9,265 nt of DNA. Source: Dysgonamonadaceae bacterium. Its GTDB lineage: Bacteria; Bacteroidota; Bacteroidia; Bacteroidales; Azobacteroidaceae. Of this stretch, positions 5,975 through 9,265 are shown piece by piece (positions within the stretch are counted from its first letter, which is position 1; each line of letters opens with the position of its first letter). The notes beneath the pieces were generated by a model. The model saw only the letters and a list, made by a program, of their open reading frames with translations. It had not been told where the DNA came from and did not search any database. The stretch covers positions 1 to 9,265 of the forward strand of contig JAITTA010000159.1 of the NCBI GenBank assembly GCA_031287395.1. The letters are read 5' to 3'. The position numbers and the translations under genes are program-made.

Positions 5975-7234
5975 TTATTTGATGACTTCTATTTTCACAG
6001 GATTTGCATAATCGGTCCAGAATTGTTCCGCCTGAGCCGGAGTCATTTCACCATTGTATTGAAATATCCGGTAATTCAACCGGTATTTTTTACCTGCTTC
6101 CAGAGTCCAGTCGATATCTTTGGTAGGTGCAAAGTTCATAAATGCGTCTCCCCGTCCTCCATTGGCATTCTGGTCCCAGATTCGTAGAGGTTCGGGGGCA
6201 TTGTAATTGTTGGGGTGACTCATAAACAGGATTCCGGCTTTCCCATTTTTACATTCTCCGGTGAGGTAAATCCAACGGGCTTTGGTTCCATCGATTTCCG
6301 GGCGGTTTTTCCCCTCGGAAGTCAACATAATACTGTTGTCTTTAGTCCACACCTCCGTAGCGCGAATAGAAAATCCAGCATAACGATACGCCTTCAGTAT
6401 TACCGGAAGCGTTGTATTGGGATGAAGTTCGGATCCGAAATCCCATAGAAATCCCATTCCTTTCGGTTGATTCCAGACTTTGACATCCCAGATTTCTTCC
6501 ATGATTTCCTTTGCCTGGCTTTCCTGGTTTCCGGGGAAGATATAATGTCCCTGGAGAGCTTTGAATCCTGTAAAGACAGGACCTTCCGTTTTTTCTTTGA
6601 AGGATTCGAATTTGACTGTCCCTTTTCGGTCGCGAAGGTTCCAGAGGTCATAAATCTCGCCGTTATATTCCAGCTTAGTCCAGGGATTCCAGATACCATA
6701 GTGGTGATAATGATCTTTCGGTTGAATGGTTGTCAAAGTATCTCCAGCCGGCGACCAGGCCGGATGAATAAATCCGCTGCGTTTGTAAGCCGTATCTATA
6801 CCTGCAGGGGGATAAACGGTGCGATATTGATACTGAATGACGGGCATTGAACTTTCTTTCAGGATTAAGCCTCCGTTTTTGTCTTCCAGATGCATTTTCT
6901 TTTTTCCGGTTTGAGGTTTATTTTTTGTTTTTACCAGGAAAATCCGGGTTGTATTTGCCGGAGTTCTCCCGGATAAAATCCAGTAAAGTCTGGTTCCATC
7001 GGAAAGTTTTTCCAATTGACATTCTGTTTTTACCTTTTTACCGTTGATTAGTTCCGCCAGTTCGATTCCTTCCGGGTCTGCCGTTTGCGTTTGCTTCCAT
7101 TGTAAACAAACGATAGAATTTTCACGCGTATAATTATCGGAATTCACTTTCAGGGTGATGATTTCTTCTGCCTGAAGTTGTGTAAAGACAAACGACATGA
7201 GAGCCATTGATGCAATGGTGTGTGATATTTTCAT
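5975..7234 (-). CDS. Secreted DUF6807 family protein (formerly 'PmoA-like')
   Basis: This 419-residue protein is complete, from the ATG at 7234. Residues 1-22 are a Sec signal peptide (hydrophobic ALMSFVF core, probable cleavage after LQA), so it acts in the periplasm or beyond. Family hallmarks follow: FIHPAWSPAGD (155-165), DHYHHYGIWNPW (174-185), EVWTKDNS (294-301), GILFMSHPNNYNAP (334-347) and DAFMNFAP (363-370). The His-rich DHYHHYGIW block is the most conserved part and could bind metal or sugar. The name 'methane oxygenase PmoA' sometimes given to this Pfam family (PF14100) is misleading; no link to methane oxidation is visible. In Bacteroidetes it is often found beside Gfo/Idh and ThuA genes, as here, which suggests a sugar-processing role. 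It follows the oxidoreductase gene by 46 bases and is probably cotranscribed. The biochemical activity is unknown. Confidence 0.88.
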   Translation of the reverse strand: MKISHTIASMALMSFVFTQLQAEEIITLKVNSDNYTRENSIVCLQWKQTQTADPEGIELAELINGKKVKTECQLEKLSDGTRLYWILSGRTPANTTRIFLVKTKNKPQTGKKKMHLEDKNGGLILKESSMPVIQYQYRTVYPPAGIDTAYKRSGFIHPAWSPAGDTLTTIQPKDHYHHYGIWNPWTKLEYNGEIYDLWNLRDRKGTVKFESFKEKTEGPVFTGFKALQGHYIFPGNQESQAKEIMEEIWDVKVWNQPKGMGFLWDFGSELHPNTTLPVILKAYRYAGFSIRATEVWTKDNSIMLTSEGKNRPEIDGTKARWIYLTGECKNGKAGILFMSHPNNYNAPEPLRIWDQNANGGRGDAFMNFAPTKDIDWTLEAGKKYRLNYRIFQYNGEMTPAQAEQFWTDYANPVKIEVIK

Positions 7235-7280
7235 TACTATATATTAAAAAGTATCTATTTATTAATTTCTTCTGTATTGT

Positions 7281-8663
7281 TTAATAAAAATGGTAGGGTG
7301 GACGTTGGGGACGGGCCAACATCGTATTGGCTTCATCGTCGTTTTTGAACCGTTCCGTGATAGGATCCCAGTATAATTTCCGTTTGAGTTTCATGGCGAT
7401 GTGTTGTAATAAACATGCAGAACAGGAACGGTGGGCCACTTCCGCCGGAGTAATATTCGGTTTACCGGTACGTATGCTTTCCAGCCAGTTTCCATGATGA
7501 TCCGTACTTTTGTATAAATGCACATCATTGTCCGTCAATGGAGCGAGTAGCTTCGGATCGGAAGCAACCAGGGCCTGTGAGCTTTTGTTCGTTGAAGGAT
7601 CGTTTGCAGACGCGGAATAATTACCCCGGCAGACAAAAATCCATCCGTTGGTACCGGTAAAGAGTACTCCGTTGGGTTTCTCTTTGCTCTCAGTCACACC
7701 ATATACGCGTACTCCGTTGGAATAAAGCATTTCAGTAGAAAAGTCTCCATGTACGTTCCATAAACCGGATGCAGGAAAGCTTGCTGTTCCTGAAATTTCG
7801 ACCGGTCCGCTATGTTCCGTATCCATTGCCCAGTGAGCGATATCGAAGTGGTGGGATCCCCATCCGGTAATCATTCCCGCACCAAACTGTTCGCATCGAA
7901 GCCATCCGGGACGTCCGTATCCCTCTTGGGGGTGAACACGATCGACGGTATAAGGAACATAAGGAGTCTGTCCCAACCAGGCGTCATAATTGAAACCTGC
8001 AGGAACCGGCATTTCCAGAGAGTTTCCTCCTGCCGGGTCACCGGGCAGACGGACTTCAATGCGTTGAAGTTTGCCGATACGCCCGCTTCTTACCAGTTCA
8101 CAAGCAAAGCGGAATTGTTCCATAGAACGTTGTTGACTGCCGATTTGCAGAATACGTCCGGATTTATTCACTTCGTTACTCATGGCTCTCCCTTCTTCTA
8201 TGGTTAAAGAAGTCGGTTTTTGGAGATACACGTCTTTCCCTGCTCTCACGGCATCGATGGCTTGTGCTGCATGCCAGTGGTCCGGGGTGCTGATAAGTAC
8301 GGCATCGATATCTTTATCAGCTAAGAGATCGCGATAATTTTCATATGTTTTTACACTTTTGTAGCTTGTATTTAATTTTTTTGTGTAAGTATTTTCTACT
8401 AATTCTTTCGCTTTTGTAAGTCTGTGTGCGTCCACGTCGGATAAGCCGACAATACGGACATCGTCGTATTTCCAGACTCCCGGCATGTCGTGATCGCGGG
8501 AAATCCGCCCACAGCCGATAGCGCCGATGTTGATTCTATTGGATGGAGCATTCATTCCGAAAACGGAGGAGGGTAGAATCGTTGGTGCGACAATAAATCC
8601 TAAACTTGCAGTCAATGATTGGCGGAGAAATTTTCTTCTTCCGTTGTCTTTTTCGTTTTTCAT
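7281..8663 (-). CDS. Tat-exported Gfo/Idh/MocA family oxidoreductase
   Basis: This 460-residue NAD(P)-dependent sugar dehydrogenase-like protein probably works in the periplasm with a tightly bound cofactor, as exported members such as GH109 enzymes do. Residues 9-36 form a Tat signal (GRRKFLRQS, then a hydrophobic stretch). The Rossmann motif NIGAIGCGRIS is at 45-55 and TPDHWHA at 126-132. The catalytic lysine motif, usually EKP, reads QKP at 148-150, a variant I recall as common in exported members. The C-terminal domain holds GWGSHHFDIAHWAM (267-280) with His271, His272, Asp274 and His277 as likely active-site residues. The ending WDPITERFKNDDEANTMLARP is typical of Bacteroidetes members. 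It starts 19 bases after the ThuA-like gene and precedes the DUF6807 gene. It may be a glycoside dehydrogenase, epimerase or NAD-dependent glycosidase; the substrate is undetermined. Confidence 0.93.
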   Translation of the reverse strand: MKNEKDNGRRKFLRQSLTASLGFIVAPTILPSSVFGMNAPSNRINIGAIGCGRISRDHDMPGVWKYDDVRIVGLSDVDAHRLTKAKELVENTYTKKLNTSYKSVKTYENYRDLLADKDIDAVLISTPDHWHAAQAIDAVRAGKDVYLQKPTSLTIEEGRAMSNEVNKSGRILQIGSQQRSMEQFRFACELVRSGRIGKLQRIEVRLPGDPAGGNSLEMPVPAGFNYDAWLGQTPYVPYTVDRVHPQEGYGRPGWLRCEQFGAGMITGWGSHHFDIAHWAMDTEHSGPVEISGTASFPASGLWNVHGDFSTEMLYSNGVRVYGVTESKEKPNGVLFTGTNGWIFVCRGNYSASANDPSTNKSSQALVASDPKLLAPLTDNDVHLYKSTDHHGNWLESIRTGKPNITPAEVAHRSCSACLLQHIAMKLKRKLYWDPITERFKNDDEANTMLARPQRPPYHFY

Positions 8664-8682
8664 ATGGCTTATATATTAGATT

Positions 8683-9265
8683 TTATTTAATCACCCATTT
8701 CAGACCACCCAGGATATGTTCTATATAGTTGGGTTCCGAGTAATCGGAAGGAGCATGTCCCAGAGCGGTGTACCATTGTCTTCCTCCGTCGAAATCATTA
8801 CACCATACGCAGGGAAATACTTTCCCGAAGGTGTTTGGCATGGGTTTGGACGATTTATAATCGGGTGAAGAAAAATCGGAGACCATCAGTATTCTGACAG
8901 TCGGATTTATCTCTTTCATAAAATACAATTCATCTTTTGTTATCCTGACCGCCGGTTGATTTTGGGTGGAAGGGTGGGAGGCATCCGTTACCCTTACTGC
9001 AAACTCCTGAAATGGAGGATGAAAGTCGAATGTACAACCCAACATTTGTTTAAACCAATCCCAGTTTCGTTCTGTTCCACAGGCAGAGTGTACGCCCACA
9101 AAACCTTTGCCGGAACGAATGTAATTTACAAATCCGTCACGTTCTTCCCGGGTGTCGAATACGTCGTTATTGGTGTTGGAAAAGACAACCGCATGGTATT
9201 TCCGAATCTCTTTTGAGTTGAATATAGCCGAATTTGTAGTGGTATCTAATTGAAAGCCTTCCTTT
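8683..9265 (-). CDS. ThuA-like domain protein (5' end outside window)
   Basis: The last 193 residues are visible; the frame is open to the right edge, so the true start is beyond the window. The GTG at 9099 is internal, because the conserved region continues upstream of it (YHAVVFSNTNNDVF). ThuA-family (PF06283, glutamine-amidotransferase-like fold) marks are GFVGVHSACGTERNW at about 54-68 of the fragment, DASHPST (94-100), DELYFM (111-116), and VWCNDFDGGRQWYTALGH (153-170) followed by EHILGGLKWVIK at the end. ThuA of Sinorhizobium acts in trehalose and sucrose use together with the Gfo/Idh-type ThuB, through 3-keto sugars. The same pairing here (19-base gap) suggests an analogous role. Whether it is secreted, or fused to another domain, cannot be told because the N-terminus is missing. 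Confidence 0.92.
   Translation of the reverse strand, partial: KEGFQLDTTTNSAIFNSKEIRKYHAVVFSNTNNDVFDTREERDGFVNYIRSGKGFVGVHSACGTERNWDWFKQMLGCTFDFHPPFQEFAVRVTDASHPSTQNQPAVRITKDELYFMKEINPTVRILMVSDFSSPDYKSSKPMPNTFGKVFPCVWCNDFDGGRQWYTALGHAPSDYSEPNYIEHILGGLKWVIK

Noticed and set aside
9097..9099. GTG at 9099 as the start of the ThuA-like gene
   Set aside because: The same frame continues to the right edge with conserved ThuA sequence, so this codon is an internal valine.
1..9265. CRISPR array, tRNA or rRNA genes, transposase or phage genes
   Set aside because: I looked for repeated spacer-like units, tRNA-like cloverleaf ends and mobile-element protein motifs and saw none.

Overview
The window looks like a chromosomal segment of a member of the Bacteroidales (Bacteroides, Parabacteroides or a relative). 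Four things point there. Start codons lack an AGGAGG-type Shine-Dalgarno site. Short upstream regions contain TAnnTTTG-like -7 elements typical of Bacteroidetes sigma-ABfr promoters. The exported sugar proteins belong to a ThuA / Tat-exported Gfo-Idh / DUF6807 set common in this phylum. The two HTH-like paralogs match my recollection of proteins from this order. Genus cannot be fixed from the sequence alone. All eight genes lie on the minus strand, so transcription runs from right to left, and no intergenic gap exceeds about 220 bases.

Right part (9265 to 5975): a sugar-related operon made of a ThuA-domain protein (5' end outside the window), a Tat-exported Gfo/Idh/MocA oxidoreductase and a secreted DUF6807 protein. 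The last two are predicted to leave the cytoplasm. The likely role is periplasmic redox modification of a sugar or glycoside, perhaps through keto-sugar intermediates; the substrate cannot be read from the sequence. An imperfect hairpin followed by a T-rich stretch (5955 to 5911) probably ends this unit.

Middle part (5861 to 2074): a zinc/cadmium-type P1B ATPase with its own candidate promoter, followed by a two-gene unit for a DUF47 (PhoU-like) protein and a PiT-family phosphate transporter. The ATPase carries DKTRT instead of the near-invariant DKTGT phosphorylation motif. Between the ATPase and the DUF47 gene is an AT-rich control region with a 26-bp perfect palindrome (3819-3844) inside a 42-bp imperfect one. 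Phosphate uptake by PiT proteins can bring in metal-phosphate complexes, so a metal efflux pump next to it is a sensible neighbour.

Left part (1855 to 1): two tandem full-length paralogs, each about 320 residues, with an N-terminal HTH-like segment and a long uncharacterised C-terminal region. The second runs off the left edge. They look like regulators, but their targets are unknown.

I do not see a clear new multi-gene defence or mobile system here. The best leads are the altered ATPase catalytic motif, the large palindrome before the phosphate genes, and the tandem HTH paralogs.
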